Positions 27,349 to 35,659 of a stretch of 41,488 nt of DNA are shown piece by piece. The stretch lies in contig NZ_JBAYTI010000023.1 of assembly GCF_041675725.1 (NCBI RefSeq), positions 1 to 41,488 of the forward strand, read 5' to 3'. The position numbers and the translations under genes are program-made. Every line of letters begins with the position of its first letter. The first letter of the stretch is position 1. The notes beneath the pieces were generated by a model. That model ran no database searches. It was given only the letters and a program-made list of their open reading frames with translations, and was not told the origin of the DNA. The stretch is from Castellaniella sp041675725 (lineage in GTDB: Bacteria; Pseudomonadota; Gammaproteobacteria; Burkholderiales; Burkholderiaceae_B).

Positions 27349-28942
27349 TGCGATCTCGGAGCACCGCCTTCTGGATTTTGCCCATGGAATTTTTCGGAAA
27401 TTCCTGAAGGCAATCGATGCGCCTTGGCACCTTGTAATCCGCGAGATGTTCACCGCAGAATGCCCGCAATTCGTCCAGATCCAGGCGTGCGGCGTCTTTG
27501 GGAACCACGAAGGCAAGAATATCTTCGCCGAGCTTTTCATGCGGCATCGCCACGACCGCCGCTTCCAGCACCCCCGGGTGCTGGTATAGCACCTCTTCGA
27601 TTTCAACCGAGCTGATTTTCAGCCCACCGCGGTTGATGATGTCCTTGATGCGGTCGCTGTAATAGAGATAGCCTTCCTCGTCCAACCAGCCGACGTCCCC
27701 GGTGCGGACCCAGCCATCTTGCAGAACCTGTCGGGTTGCGTCTTCATTCTTGTAATAGCCCCGCATGCACGCAGGCGAACGAATCGCGATCTCTCCAGGG
27801 GTCTGCCCGGTGACCGGCTGTCCTTGGTCGTCCAGAATGGCGACCTCGCACAAAGGCATGGGCCGGCCCGCTGAATCGATGCGTCGTAGCGCCTGGTCGG
27901 GCGTCAGCACGGTGCCCGAAGGGCCGGTTTCGGTCATGCCGTACTGCTTGCGTAGCTCGACCTTGGGATATTTCGCTGCCAACACCCGAACGGCAGACGC
28001 CGGCATGGCGGCGCCCCCGTAATCCCACAGCCTCATCGAAGACAGGGACCGGGGCGTTCGCTCCAGTACGTCGAGCATGAACAAGTAATGCGAAGGCACG
28101 CCGATGACCGCCGTCGAACCTTCGTCCTCGATCCGCTGCAGCATGGCTGCCGCATCGAACCGCGGTTCCAGCACCAGCGTCGCACCCACCCAGAATGCAG
28201 GCATTGGCGCAAACTGGGTACCCGAGCTGGTGAAGAACGGTATCGCATGATGAAACACGTCGTCATTGCGCAGACCCAAGGCCGCCGAGAAAATTGCACC
28301 GGTCGCCAACGCCGACCCGTGCGTATGCATGACCGCCTTGGGCCGGGCGGTCGTCCCCGAAGTGAAAACGATATTTGCCAGATCGTCCGTTCCCAACTCG
28401 GGCAAACCGTCCTTTCTTTCTGGAGAGCCCGCATCGGGTGTGCCCGCATCCGCATCCGCGACGCAATCCTCCAGATCGAGCACCTGGCGCAGTACGGGCA
28501 GGCCCGCCGCCAAGGCCCGGACCCGTGGCGTCAACTGAGATTGCGCCAGCACGGCGATGCAGTCGGAAAAACCGATGGCATAGCGCAACTCTTCGTCCAC
28601 GAAACGCGGGTTGAGCGGTACCATCACCGCACCGGCCCGCAACAGCGCCAAGTACCCGACCAGGCAGTCGACGTAGGCTTCGCCATCGGCCAAGATGCCG
28701 ACATGGTCGCCTGTTCTGATGCCACGGGCCTGCAGGCCCGTGGCCAAACGCATGGATTCTTGGCGCAGCGCGGACCAGCTGAGCCTGGACCAGCCCTGGC
28801 GGCCACGTGGCCCGATCAATGCCATCCGATCGGGCTGTGTCAGAGCCCAGTGGTCGATCAGCGCATTGACGGACTGGAACCGCCCCAGGGCCGTCGCCAG
28901 CCCAGGGGCGGGGTGCCGCGCAATGGCCGGCTTGCGATGCAT
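27341..28942 (-). CDS. AMP-dependent acyl-CoA ligase (second copy, different subgroup)
   Basis: A 533-residue adenylate-forming enzyme: LAQSQLTPRVRAL, the phosphate loop VFTSGTTARPKAVMHTH (about 207-223), RKQYGMTETGPSGTV, the hinge VRTGDVGWLDEEGYLYYSDR, RGGLKISSVEIEEVLYQHPG and the catalytic Lys in KNSMGKIQKAVLR at the end. It is not a duplicate of the ligase at 24.1 kb; the two share only family motifs. It starts one base after the stop of the binding-protein gene (TGACATG arrangement), so it is the last gene of the leftward NTF2-like/binding-protein/ligase operon. A link between the transported compound and the ligase substrate is plausible but unproven. Confidence 0.88.
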   Translation of the reverse strand: MHRKPAIARHPAPGLATALGRFQSVNALIDHWALTQPDRMALIGPRGRQGWSRLSWSALRQESMRLATGLQARGIRTGDHVGILADGEAYVDCLVGYLALLRAGAVMVPLNPRFVDEELRYAIGFSDCIAVLAQSQLTPRVRALAAGLPVLRQVLDLEDCVADADAGTPDAGSPERKDGLPELGTDDLANIVFTSGTTARPKAVMHTHGSALATGAIFSAALGLRNDDVFHHAIPFFTSSGTQFAPMPAFWVGATLVLEPRFDAAAMLQRIEDEGSTAVIGVPSHYLFMLDVLERTPRSLSSMRLWDYGGAAMPASAVRVLAAKYPKVELRKQYGMTETGPSGTVLTPDQALRRIDSAGRPMPLCEVAILDDQGQPVTGQTPGEIAIRSPACMRGYYKNEDATRQVLQDGWVRTGDVGWLDEEGYLYYSDRIKDIINRGGLKISSVEIEEVLYQHPGVLEAAVVAMPHEKLGEDILAFVVPKDAARLDLDELRAFCGEHLADYKVPRRIDCLQEFPKNSMGKIQKAVLRDRIR

Positions 28943-28943
28943 G

Positions 28944-30158
28944 TCAGCTCTTGACCAGCGGGCAGGTGCTATCGGCCAGTTTTGGGAACGCCTCGTCGCC
29001 AGAGATGGTCTCCTGGATGGTCAACATGTCCCATGGGCCCGTCGATTCGTCCGGTGACTTGACTTGGGCCAAATACATGTCGTGCACCATCATCCCATCT
29101 TTGCGGACCAGGCCGTCCGTGGTGAAGAAGTCATTGACCGGCATCTTTTGCATTTGTTCCATGACGGCATCCGCGTCCAGCGTTCCTGCAGCTTCGACCG
29201 CTTTGAGGTAATGCATCGTCGCCGAGTACGCGCCGGCCTGGTTCATCGTCGGCATCAGCTTGCGGCGCTCATAGAAGCGCTCGGACCAGGCCCGGGACTC
29301 GGGGGTACGGTCCCAATAGAAGGCCGTGGTAAACAACAGCCCCTGGGCCAGGTCCAGACCCATGCCTTTAACGTCGGAATCAAAAAGGATCAAGGGAGCG
29401 ACCTTGGTCTTGCCCGTCGTCAGACCGAATTCGCGCGCCTGGCGCACCGCGTTCTGCGTATCTTGGCCTGCATTGGCCAGAGCGATGACGTCTGGATTGG
29501 CGCTTTGCGCGGAAAGCAGGAAAGAGGCAAAATCCGTTGCCTTGAAGGGATGGGCGACGGACCCCACCACTTCCCCCCCCATTCGCTCGACCACTTTGGC
29601 GGTCTCATCCTGCAACGCTTTACCGAATGCATAATCGGCGGAGATGAAGTACCAGGATTTTCCACCACCTTGGGTCAAGACCTTGCCGGTCACGTTGGCC
29701 AATGCGTAGACATTCCAGACCCATTGCATGCCATAAGGCGAACATTCGTCGTTGATCAGCGCCGTCGTTCCTGACGTAAAGACCGTAACCCGTTTCTTTT
29801 CCCGTGCAAGCTTCTGGAGCGCGAGGGCCGAGGCCGAATCCGAGCTCTCGAGAATCATCTGCACGTCTTGCTGATCAATCCACTCGCGGGCACGGCTTGT
29901 GGCGACATCCACCTTTAACAGCGAGTCGGCGATCAGGACTTCGATGGGCCGACCCAGAACCTGGCCGCCAAAATCCTCGACCGCCATCTCCATGGCCACA
30001 CCAATGCCGGGCCCGGCCAGACCTGAATAGGCCCCGGACAAGTCTGCAATTGCGCCAATCCGTACGGGCTGGTCTTTTTCCTGGGCCTGAACCAGGCCTG
30101 GGCCGGCCGCAAGCATCAGCATGCCCGCGATGATCGCCGTGATTTGTTTGATCTTCAT
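28944..30158 (-). CDS. Periplasmic substrate-binding protein of a branched-chain-amino-acid-type ABC transporter
   Basis: The 404-residue protein begins with a Sec signal peptide (KIKQ, hydrophobic IIAGMLMLAAGPGLV, then a cut after AQA near residue 25). The mature part is a type I periplasmic binding protein of the Peripla_BP_6/LivJ type: VRIGAIADLSGAYSGLAGPG, FGGQVLGRPIEVLIADS, VTVFTSGTTALINDECSPYG and WYFISADYAFGKALQDETA. Such proteins bind amino acids, but also aromatic, amide and fatty-acid-like compounds. No permease or ATPase genes are nearby, so it must use a transporter encoded elsewhere. AGGAG stands 5 bp before ATG 30,158. Confidence 0.9.
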   Translation of the reverse strand: MKIKQITAIIAGMLMLAAGPGLVQAQEKDQPVRIGAIADLSGAYSGLAGPGIGVAMEMAVEDFGGQVLGRPIEVLIADSLLKVDVATSRAREWIDQQDVQMILESSDSASALALQKLAREKKRVTVFTSGTTALINDECSPYGMQWVWNVYALANVTGKVLTQGGGKSWYFISADYAFGKALQDETAKVVERMGGEVVGSVAHPFKATDFASFLLSAQSANPDVIALANAGQDTQNAVRQAREFGLTTGKTKVAPLILFDSDVKGMGLDLAQGLLFTTAFYWDRTPESRAWSERFYERRKLMPTMNQAGAYSATMHYLKAVEAAGTLDADAVMEQMQKMPVNDFFTTDGLVRKDGMMVHDMYLAQVKSPDESTGPWDMLTIQETISGDEAFPKLADSTCPLVKS

Positions 30159-30181
30159 GTTGTCTCCTGATCTTTATTTTC

Positions 30182-30203
30182 AGTAGGGGTCAAAGTAGGG
30201 GTC
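30182..30203 (-). repeat. Short tandem repeat between the NTF2-like and binding-protein genes
   Basis: AGTAGGGGTC occurs twice with a 12-bp period (30,182-30,191 and 30,194-30,203), in the 56-bp gap before the binding-protein gene. No function is apparent. Confidence 0.6.
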
Positions 30204-30214
30204 GAAGGGAAAAT

Positions 30215-30712
30215 TCAACGGTTCACAGCCCGCCATGGATGCTGCGGTGGCAGCTGCCCCAGCAAGAACGGCGCAGCCCCAGGGCCCACGAAAATCGCTG
30301 ATCCGCGACGTTCGACAAAGACCCAGCGGCCATCCCGCCGTGCACAGATATCGGCGAAGTCGACCACCGAAGACGGCGGCTCGATCTCGAGTGGAGCGGG
30401 GCCGAGGCCCGAATAGACGGTGACGGTGGAGTGGACGGTTGCGCGATCAGCGCCTTGTTCCTCGACCCTCAGGTTAGAAAAGACGTGCCGCGTCGTACGC
30501 ACCGGCTGGCGCGCATTTCGTGCTGCAAAAAAGGCCTCGATGGCGGCCCGGCCCTCGAGCCGAAAATCGCCGAAGACCATCCGGCCATCGTCGGCATACA
30601 GTTGTGCGACACTGCCTGCCTGAGGTTGATCAACCCGGTGCCAGTATTGAGCATTCAGGCGAGCCAGCTCGATCTCGGCCAGGGCCTGTTCTACTGCGGC
30701 GCGTTCAGCCAT
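30215..30712 (-). CDS. NTF2-like (SnoaL-type) small protein
   Basis: A 165-residue protein with the cone-shaped NTF2/SnoaL pattern: LNAQYWHRVDQ near the start, VAQLYADDGRMVFGDFRLEG, AIEAFFAARNARQP, TRHVFSNLRVEE and a late RRDGRWVFVERRG strand. Members include steroid isomerases, dehydratases and many unknowns, so no reaction is assigned. I chose ATG 30,712 because AGAGG precedes it by 7 bp and because the strong promoter would start transcription near 30,760, making the upstream ATG at 30,760 unlikely. It is the first gene of the leftward operon with the binding protein and ligase. Confidence 0.8.
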   Translation of the reverse strand: MAERAAVEQALAEIELARLNAQYWHRVDQPQAGSVAQLYADDGRMVFGDFRLEGRAAIEAFFAARNARQPVRTTRHVFSNLRVEEQGADRATVHSTVTVYSGLGPAPLEIEPPSSVVDFADICARRDGRWVFVERRGSAIFVGPGAAPFLLGQLPPQHPWRAVNR

Positions 30713-30766
30713 GATGTGCCTCTTGTATGTCGGGGAATCACCAGCCCTTGAGTACGGCATACGACA

Positions 30767-30795
30767 AATATAATTATAAATGACTACTCAGTCAA
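30767..30795 (-). promoter_or_regulatory. Promoter and TGAC-N6-GTCA operator of the leftward operon
   Basis: On the minus strand TTGACT (30,795-30,790) and TATATT (30,772-30,767) are separated by exactly 17 bp. The palindrome TGACTACTCAGTCA (30,781-30,794 on the plus strand) overlaps the -35, in the same geometry as the site at 24,015. Confidence 0.65.
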
Positions 30796-30837
30796 TAAAT
30801 TTATTTATAACCACACTTTGGTTACGTGATAAATCAT

Positions 30838-30891
30838 TTGTAATTTGCCTATATCAGTCTATAGAATGTCAGTTCTATGACCGATAAGTCA
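30838..30891 (+). promoter_or_regulatory. Candidate promoter and TGAC-N6-GTCA operator of the acyl-CoA dehydrogenase gene
   Basis: TTGTAA (30,838-30,843) and TAGAAT (30,862-30,867) are 18 bp apart. TGACCGATAAGTCA (30,878-30,891) sits just downstream of the -10, where a bound repressor would block the start. It is the third copy of the motif. Confidence 0.5.
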
Positions 30892-30921
30892 TGAAATCAC
30901 TTGAACACCAGGAGCCTACCC

Positions 30922-32094
30922 ATGCATCTTCCCGGTTTGAATTTCGACCTCGGCAGCACCATAGAAGCGCTGCGTCATGCCGTGCGCCAATTCGCGCTGG
31001 CCGAGATCACACCCCGTGCGGCCGATATCGAACGCAATAATGATTTTCCGGCCGACCTCTGGCGAAAGTTCGGTGACATGGGCTTGTTGGGCATGACCGT
31101 CGACGAGGCCTACGGCGGAACCAATCTGGGGTATTTGGCCCACATGATCGCCATGGAGGAAATCACCCGGGCGTCCGCCGCCGTGGGCCTGTCCTATGGC
31201 GCCCACTCGAACCTGTGCGTCAATGTTCTGTACGCCAACGGCACACCAGAGCAGCGGCAGCGCTACCTGCCCAAGCTGATCTCGGGCGAGCATGTCGGCG
31301 CGCTGGCCATGTCCGAGCCCAATGCGGGCTCGGATGTCGTCAGCATGGCCTTGCACGCGCGCCCAGAAGGCGACGGCTATGTCCTGAACGGCTCCAAAAT
31401 GTGGATTACCAATGGCGGAGACGCGGACACCCTCGTGGTCTACGCCAAGACAAACCCCGAGGCCGGCTCCAAGGGCATCACGGCCTTCATCATAGAAAAA
31501 TCCATGAAAGGGTTCAGCCACGGCGCCAAGCTCGATAAGCTCGGATGTCGCGGTTCAAACACGTACCCCTTGTTTTTCGATGACTGCGTCGTGCCGGCGG
31601 CAAACGTTCTGCGTGGCGAAGGCCAGGGCGTCGGCGTGCTGATGTCGGGTCTGGACTACGAACGTGCGGTCATGGCCGCGGGCCCCCTGGGCATCATGGC
31701 CGCCTGCATGGACACCGTCCTGCCCTACGTACACGAACGAAAGCAGTTCGGCCGCGCCATTGGCGAATTCCAGCTGATGCAGGGCAAACTCGCCGACATG
31801 TACACCACCTGGCAGGCCTGCAGCGCCTATCTGTACGCATTGGGCAAGGTCTGCGACCGCGAACCGCATTCCCGCAGTCTGCGCAAGGATGCAGCGGGCG
31901 CCATCCTCTATCTCGCCGAAAAGGCGACCTGGATGGCAGGTGAAACCATCCAGATTCTGGGCGGTAACGGTTACATCAACGACTTTCCGGCCGGCCGCTA
32001 CTGGCGGGACGCCAAGCTCTGGGAAATCGGGGCAGGCACGTCCGAGATCCGGCGCATGCTGATCGGCCGCGAACTCTTTTCTGAAACGGCCTGA
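30922..32094 (+). CDS. Acyl-CoA dehydrogenase, isovaleryl-CoA-dehydrogenase-like
   Basis: A 390-residue FAD-dependent acyl-CoA dehydrogenase: MSEPNAGSDVVSMALHA (flavin/substrate region), KMWITNGGDADTLVVYAKT, then SGLDYERAVMAAGPLG and ILGGNGYINDFPAGRYWRDA. The usual C-terminal catalytic Glu (YEGT) is replaced by EIGAGTSEIRR. E247 in LDYER instead occupies the place of the catalytic Glu of isovaleryl-CoA dehydrogenase. A 2-methyl- or 3-methyl-branched short acyl-CoA is therefore a reasonable substrate class (inference). ATG 30,922 has CAGGAG 8 bp upstream. The TetR gene follows on the same strand. Confidence 0.9.
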   Translation: MHLPGLNFDLGSTIEALRHAVRQFALAEITPRAADIERNNDFPADLWRKFGDMGLLGMTVDEAYGGTNLGYLAHMIAMEEITRASAAVGLSYGAHSNLCVNVLYANGTPEQRQRYLPKLISGEHVGALAMSEPNAGSDVVSMALHARPEGDGYVLNGSKMWITNGGDADTLVVYAKTNPEAGSKGITAFIIEKSMKGFSHGAKLDKLGCRGSNTYPLFFDDCVVPAANVLRGEGQGVGVLMSGLDYERAVMAAGPLGIMAACMDTVLPYVHERKQFGRAIGEFQLMQGKLADMYTTWQACSAYLYALGKVCDREPHSRSLRKDAAGAILYLAEKATWMAGETIQILGGNGYINDFPAGRYWRDAKLWEIGAGTSEIRRMLIGRELFSETA

Positions 32095-32145
32095 AATCAC
32101 CCGAGGCGTCGCGGTCCGTGCCCGGGTACGCAACGCGACGGCCGG

Positions 32146-32151
32146 TATAAT
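32146..32151 (+). promoter_or_regulatory. Candidate -10 element of the tetR-family gene
   Basis: A perfect TATAAT stands 60 bp before ATG 32,206. The -35 region is poor, so the gene may also be read through from the acyl-CoA dehydrogenase gene 111 bp upstream. Confidence 0.35.
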
Positions 32152-32205
32152 GATGCTCTGTCGGCTCGGGCCACCATGAACCCGCCACAGAGGTCACGTT
32201 CATAC

Positions 32206-32814
32206 ATGTTGAGAATAAAGAAAACCCGCTCAGATAAATCCGAAGAAACACGACGGGCACTATTCGATGCGGCCGTACAGACCGTTGCCGATGAAGGATA
32301 CGCAGGCGCTTCCGTCGACAAAATCGTTGCGCGCGCCAACGTGGCCAAGGGGACCTTCTACAATTATTTCGAGAACCAGCAAGACCTCTTCGATCAGCTG
32401 CTGCCCAATCTGGGCCAAAAACTGCTGGACTACATCCGCACCCAGCTCGACGACTCCCTCACCGGTCTTCCCCGGGAAAAGCGCCGCGTCGAGGCCTACT
32501 TCGACTTTTGCCGCAAAACGCCCGGGTTTCTGCGTATTCTGAACGAAGCGGAAATATTCGCACCCAAGGCCTTCCACCATCACGTCAAGACGTTTTATGA
32601 AGGCTACTTCCGGTCGATCCGGCGCAGCTGCCAACGGGGTGAAATCACAGGCTACGACGAAGATGAACTGGGAATCGTCGTCTTCATGCTGATGGGCATG
32701 CGCAGCTACCTGACAATGCTGTATCAATACAAGTACATCAGCCGCTCGAAAGTCGAACTGGACAAAGTCATCTCCACCTACGAGAAGTTCGTGGCGCGCG
32801 CCATGTTCGACTGA
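32206..32814 (+). CDS. TetR-family transcriptional regulator
   Basis: The N-terminal helix-turn-helix is clear: SEETRRALFDAAVQTVADEG, then ASVDKIVARANVAKGTFYNY and FENQQDLFDQLL. The C-terminal helical domain would bind a ligand. At 203 residues it is of ordinary length (213 from ATG 32,176, which has no Shine-Dalgarno; AGAGG precedes 32,206). TetR repressors bind short palindromes such as the three TGAC-N6-GTCA sites upstream of the neighbouring units and are usually released by a pathway acyl-CoA. It is the only regulator in the 24-33 kb cluster, hence the likely controller. That assignment is inference. Confidence 0.88.
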   Translation: MLRIKKTRSDKSEETRRALFDAAVQTVADEGYAGASVDKIVARANVAKGTFYNYFENQQDLFDQLLPNLGQKLLDYIRTQLDDSLTGLPREKRRVEAYFDFCRKTPGFLRILNEAEIFAPKAFHHHVKTFYEGYFRSIRRSCQRGEITGYDEDELGIVVFMLMGMRSYLTMLYQYKYISRSKVELDKVISTYEKFVARAMFD

Positions 32815-33295
32815 TCCCGTTCTCTTACCCGCCCTCAACACACCCCCACCGGGCACGGCATGGATGGCGCGCGTGACCGGCCAGCCCCCTGCAGAAAGGG
32901 GCCAAACTCAAGCAAATAGCGTGATGACACGGCAGTGGATAACGACTATGGCGACAGGCTGTGCCCAAGCCGTGGATACAATGTGGACAACCCCTGGATT
33001 GCCGCTTGGCAAATTTTCTCTCCCCAAATCATCCCCGGTCGGGCCACAGGGTCCGTTGTCTTCAATCATGACGTAAACCACTGATGCCACGTAGATAAAT
33101 CACTTATCCAAGTTATCCACAGGCTCCCATCATCATAATCAGTTAGATAAAGAAGAGAATGAATAAAACCGCCACTTCGCCAGCAACCACGAAACGCGCG
33201 AAGACCGCTGAAATTCCGGTAACGGCAGGTCGACGTCATCGGCACCAGTCAACCCGCCTATTGTTTTTGCGGCCAACACAGACCACAATAAAAAG
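32815..33295. other. Candidate replication origin region with clustered DnaA-box-like sites
   Basis: This 481-bp gap holds no gene. DnaA-box-like 9-mers: TTATCCACA (perfect) at 33,113-33,121 with TTATCCAAG directly beside it at 33,104-33,112; TGTGGACAA at 32,982-32,990; CGTGGATAC at 32,971-32,979; AGTGGATAA at 32,934-32,942. An A/T-richer stretch follows at about 33,122-33,175. Boxes of both orientations flank a 110-bp interior. Such clustering near dnaA and mnmG is typical of oriC, but a second group of boxes lies at 36.16-36.52 kb, so the exact site is undecided. Confidence 0.5.
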
Positions 33296-34339
33296 ATGAC
33301 CCCATACCTTTTGCAAGAGCTGGATGAACAGCCACTGGCGATCATTGGTGACATACACGGTGAAATTCAGGCGCTGGATCAGCTGCTGGGCCACCTGCAG
33401 CACCAGGCACCTGGGCGCCTCCTGGTGTTCATCGGCGACCTGTGCGACCGCGGGCCAGCCAGCGTGTCGGTCATTCACAAGGTCGCCGAGCTGGTCGACC
33501 AGCGGCGCGCACTGTGCCTACTGGGCAACCACGAAATCAATCTTCTCGCCAATGATGCAAAAGATGGTTCCGGTTGGTTTTTCGACATCCGCGAGGCGTC
33601 CGATACGGCGTTCTATGCGCCCTTCGAACGGGCGACAGCGCGTGAACGGCCCGCGATCCGCGAGTTTTTCAGCCGGCTTCCACTGGCCATCCGCATGCCC
33701 GGGCTGCGCATCGTCCACGCGGCCTGGGATACAGCGGCCATCCAGGCGATTTCCCGGGTGCCCCTGGGGCATATCCTGGAATTCATCCACGAATGCAGCC
33801 AGGGCCTGGAAAACGCAGCCCACAAGGATGATCTCCATGCCCGTTACCTGGCTGAGCGGGCGCGCTGGCACAGCCAGCTCGAAGATCCCGACAACCCGCC
33901 GCCCTATCTGGATGCCGTGGCGGATCACGAAGTCCTGGAGCAGGCGCTCAGCCCGATCAAGCGGTTGACGTCCGGTATCGAAGCCTTGTGCCCACAGCCG
34001 TTCTTTTCCGGCAATCGCTGGCGCTACCTGGACAGGGTACCTTGGTGGAATGACGATCCCGATCCCACGCCCGTGCTTATCGGCCACTATTGGCGGCTCT
34101 TTACACCCCCGGAAAACAGCCAGTCATGGCGTTACAGCCGCCTGTTCGAAGGGGTGGCACCCACTGCCTGGCATGGGCTTCACAAACAGGCATTTTGTCT
34201 GGATTATTCAGTGGGCGCCCGTTGGCGGGAACGAAAACAGCAGGTACCGATCGATCAAAGTCAGTTCAGGCTGGCCGCCATGCTATGGCCCGAACGCAGC
34301 CTGGTGTTCGATGACGGGCAGGTTCTCCCCACCCTTTGA
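33296..34339 (+). CDS. Calcineurin-like metallophosphoesterase
   Basis: The 347-residue protein has the metal-binding series of the metallophosphoesterase fold: GDIHGEIQAL at 18-27, GDLCDRGPASV at 47-57, GNHEIN near 77-82, and later His residues in RIVHAAWDT and LIGHYWRL. It resembles the PrpE/bis(5'-nucleosyl)-tetraphosphatase-like group. The substrate (a phosphoprotein, nucleotide or other phosphoester) cannot be told. There is no signal peptide, so it is cytoplasmic. It is convergent with the aminotransferase gene, with stop codons 2 bp apart. Its start lies just after the candidate origin. Confidence 0.85.
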   Translation: MTPYLLQELDEQPLAIIGDIHGEIQALDQLLGHLQHQAPGRLLVFIGDLCDRGPASVSVIHKVAELVDQRRALCLLGNHEINLLANDAKDGSGWFFDIREASDTAFYAPFERATARERPAIREFFSRLPLAIRMPGLRIVHAAWDTAAIQAISRVPLGHILEFIHECSQGLENAAHKDDLHARYLAERARWHSQLEDPDNPPPYLDAVADHEVLEQALSPIKRLTSGIEALCPQPFFSGNRWRYLDRVPWWNDDPDPTPVLIGHYWRLFTPPENSQSWRYSRLFEGVAPTAWHGLHKQAFCLDYSVGARWRERKQQVPIDQSQFRLAAMLWPERSLVFDDGQVLPTL

Positions 34340-34341
34340 AC

Positions 34342-35520
34342 TCAAAGTTTCTGCAGGCGCTCCACCGCCTGGTCCAGGGTGACATCCCGCTTGGCGAAGC
34401 ACAGCCGCAACAGGCCATGGCTGGCTTCGGGTGAAGTTGGATCGCGATAGAATGTGGCCACGGGTATGGCCGTGACCCCCACCTTGTGCGTCATCTGTAT
34501 GGCCATTTCCTTGGCGTCCTGCTTGCCCAGGGCAGACGTATCCACCAGCAGGAAAAACGTGCCTTCAGAGTGCAGGGGCCGCAGCCGCGTGGTCAGCAGA
34601 CCTTCATAGAGCCGGTCGCGTTTCTTCTGATAGAAACTGGACAAGCCGGCAATCGTGCCATCGTCGGCCTTCATGAAGCGTGCGATGCCCGCCTGCATGG
34701 GGGTGCTGACCGAATACACCATGAATTGATGGACCTTGCGGATTTCGTCCATGATGGCGCGCGGTGCACAGCAGAAGCCGATTTTCCACCCGGTGGCATG
34801 AAAGGTCTTGCCAAAAGAAGAGATGAACACGGTTCGCGCGGCCAGGGTGTCACGTGAAATAGGGCTGACCTGGGGGTGGCCATCGAACACGATGTGTTCG
34901 TACGCCTCATCGGACAATAGCAGTAGATCAGGGAAGCGCGAGAGCAGATGTTCAAGGGCATCCAGGTCGGCTTCCTTCAATGTGATACAGCTCGGGTTAC
35001 TGGGAAAGTTGAGTATGATCATCCGCGTGTTCGCATGGACGGCATCGCCGATGCGATCCCAATCGAGCATGAAGCGGTCCTGGCTTGCATCCGGCGCACG
35101 CATCGGCACCCGTACCGCCTGCCCACCCGCCAGCTGCACAGCGGGCTCGTACACGTCGTAGGCGGGATCCAGCAGGATCACGTCATCACCGGTGTGCACC
35201 AAAGCCAGGATGCTGCTCATCAAGGCCTCGGTGGCGCCGGAGGTCACGGTGATTTCATCCTGCATGTCATACGCTCGCCCGTGCTGCATTTGCATTCGCC
35301 CCGCAATGACTTCGCGCAGTACGGGCAGGCCCTGCATGGGTGCGTATTGATTCAGGTTTTCAAGCATGGCTTGGTGGATCGCGGCAATCAGCTTTGCCGG
35401 GGGCGAGTAGTCTGGATAGCCCTGCCCCAGGTTCAAGGATCCGGTCTCCAGCGCCAATGCCGTCATCTCGCAAAATATGGTCTGGCCCATGCCAGGCAGT
35501 TTCGATAGAAGTGGTTTCAT
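34342..35520 (-). CDS. PLP-dependent class I aminotransferase (methionine aminotransferase YbdL-like)
   Basis: A 392-residue fold-type I aminotransferase: LNLGQGYPDYSPP near the start, NQYAPMQGLPVLREVIAGRM, TVTSGATEALMSSI, NFPSNPSC (in place of NPxNPxG), LLLSDEAYEHIVFDG with the PLP-contacting Asp/Tyr, and SSFGKTFHATGWKIGF with the Schiff-base Lys. The C-terminus keeps the substrate-carboxylate Arg in LLRLCFAKRD. Overall it is nearest to YbdL/kynurenine-aminotransferase-like enzymes that use methionine or other large hydrophobic amino acids. The start at ATG 35,520 is the family start. It is transcribed alone. Confidence 0.87.
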   Translation of the reverse strand: MKPLLSKLPGMGQTIFCEMTALALETGSLNLGQGYPDYSPPAKLIAAIHQAMLENLNQYAPMQGLPVLREVIAGRMQMQHGRAYDMQDEITVTSGATEALMSSILALVHTGDDVILLDPAYDVYEPAVQLAGGQAVRVPMRAPDASQDRFMLDWDRIGDAVHANTRMIILNFPSNPSCITLKEADLDALEHLLSRFPDLLLLSDEAYEHIVFDGHPQVSPISRDTLAARTVFISSFGKTFHATGWKIGFCCAPRAIMDEIRKVHQFMVYSVSTPMQAGIARFMKADDGTIAGLSSFYQKKRDRLYEGLLTTRLRPLHSEGTFFLLVDTSALGKQDAKEMAIQMTHKVGVTAIPVATFYRDPTSPEASHGLLRLCFAKRDVTLDQAVERLQKL

Positions 35521-35613
35521 GTTGCTAATGTGGGAAAAGTGACTGGAATAAATAAATTTTGAGCGCGCGGGCCAGAAACACCAGATACAATCACGCTAAG
35601 GGAATACCATAAT

Positions 35614-35659
35614 TTGACTTAGTCGATTGCATGGTTATTCTTCTTGATGCAATGCAATC
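35614..35659 (+). promoter_or_regulatory. Upstream region of the cold-shock gene with an inverted repeat
   Basis: TTGACT (35,614-35,619) is a possible -35 without a convincing -10. GATTGCAT (35,625-35,632) and ATGCAATC (35,652-35,659) are perfect inverted arms 19 bp apart. The 261-bp gap before the csp start is long, as in many cold-shock genes with structured 5' leaders. Function is inferred only. Confidence 0.3.

Noticed and set aside
34846..34861. A parS-like sequence (GGTGTCACGTGAAATA) inside the aminotransferase gene
   Set aside because: It matches the parS consensus at only 13 of 16 positions and is not palindromic outside the centre, so it could be chance within coding sequence. ParB ChIP would decide.
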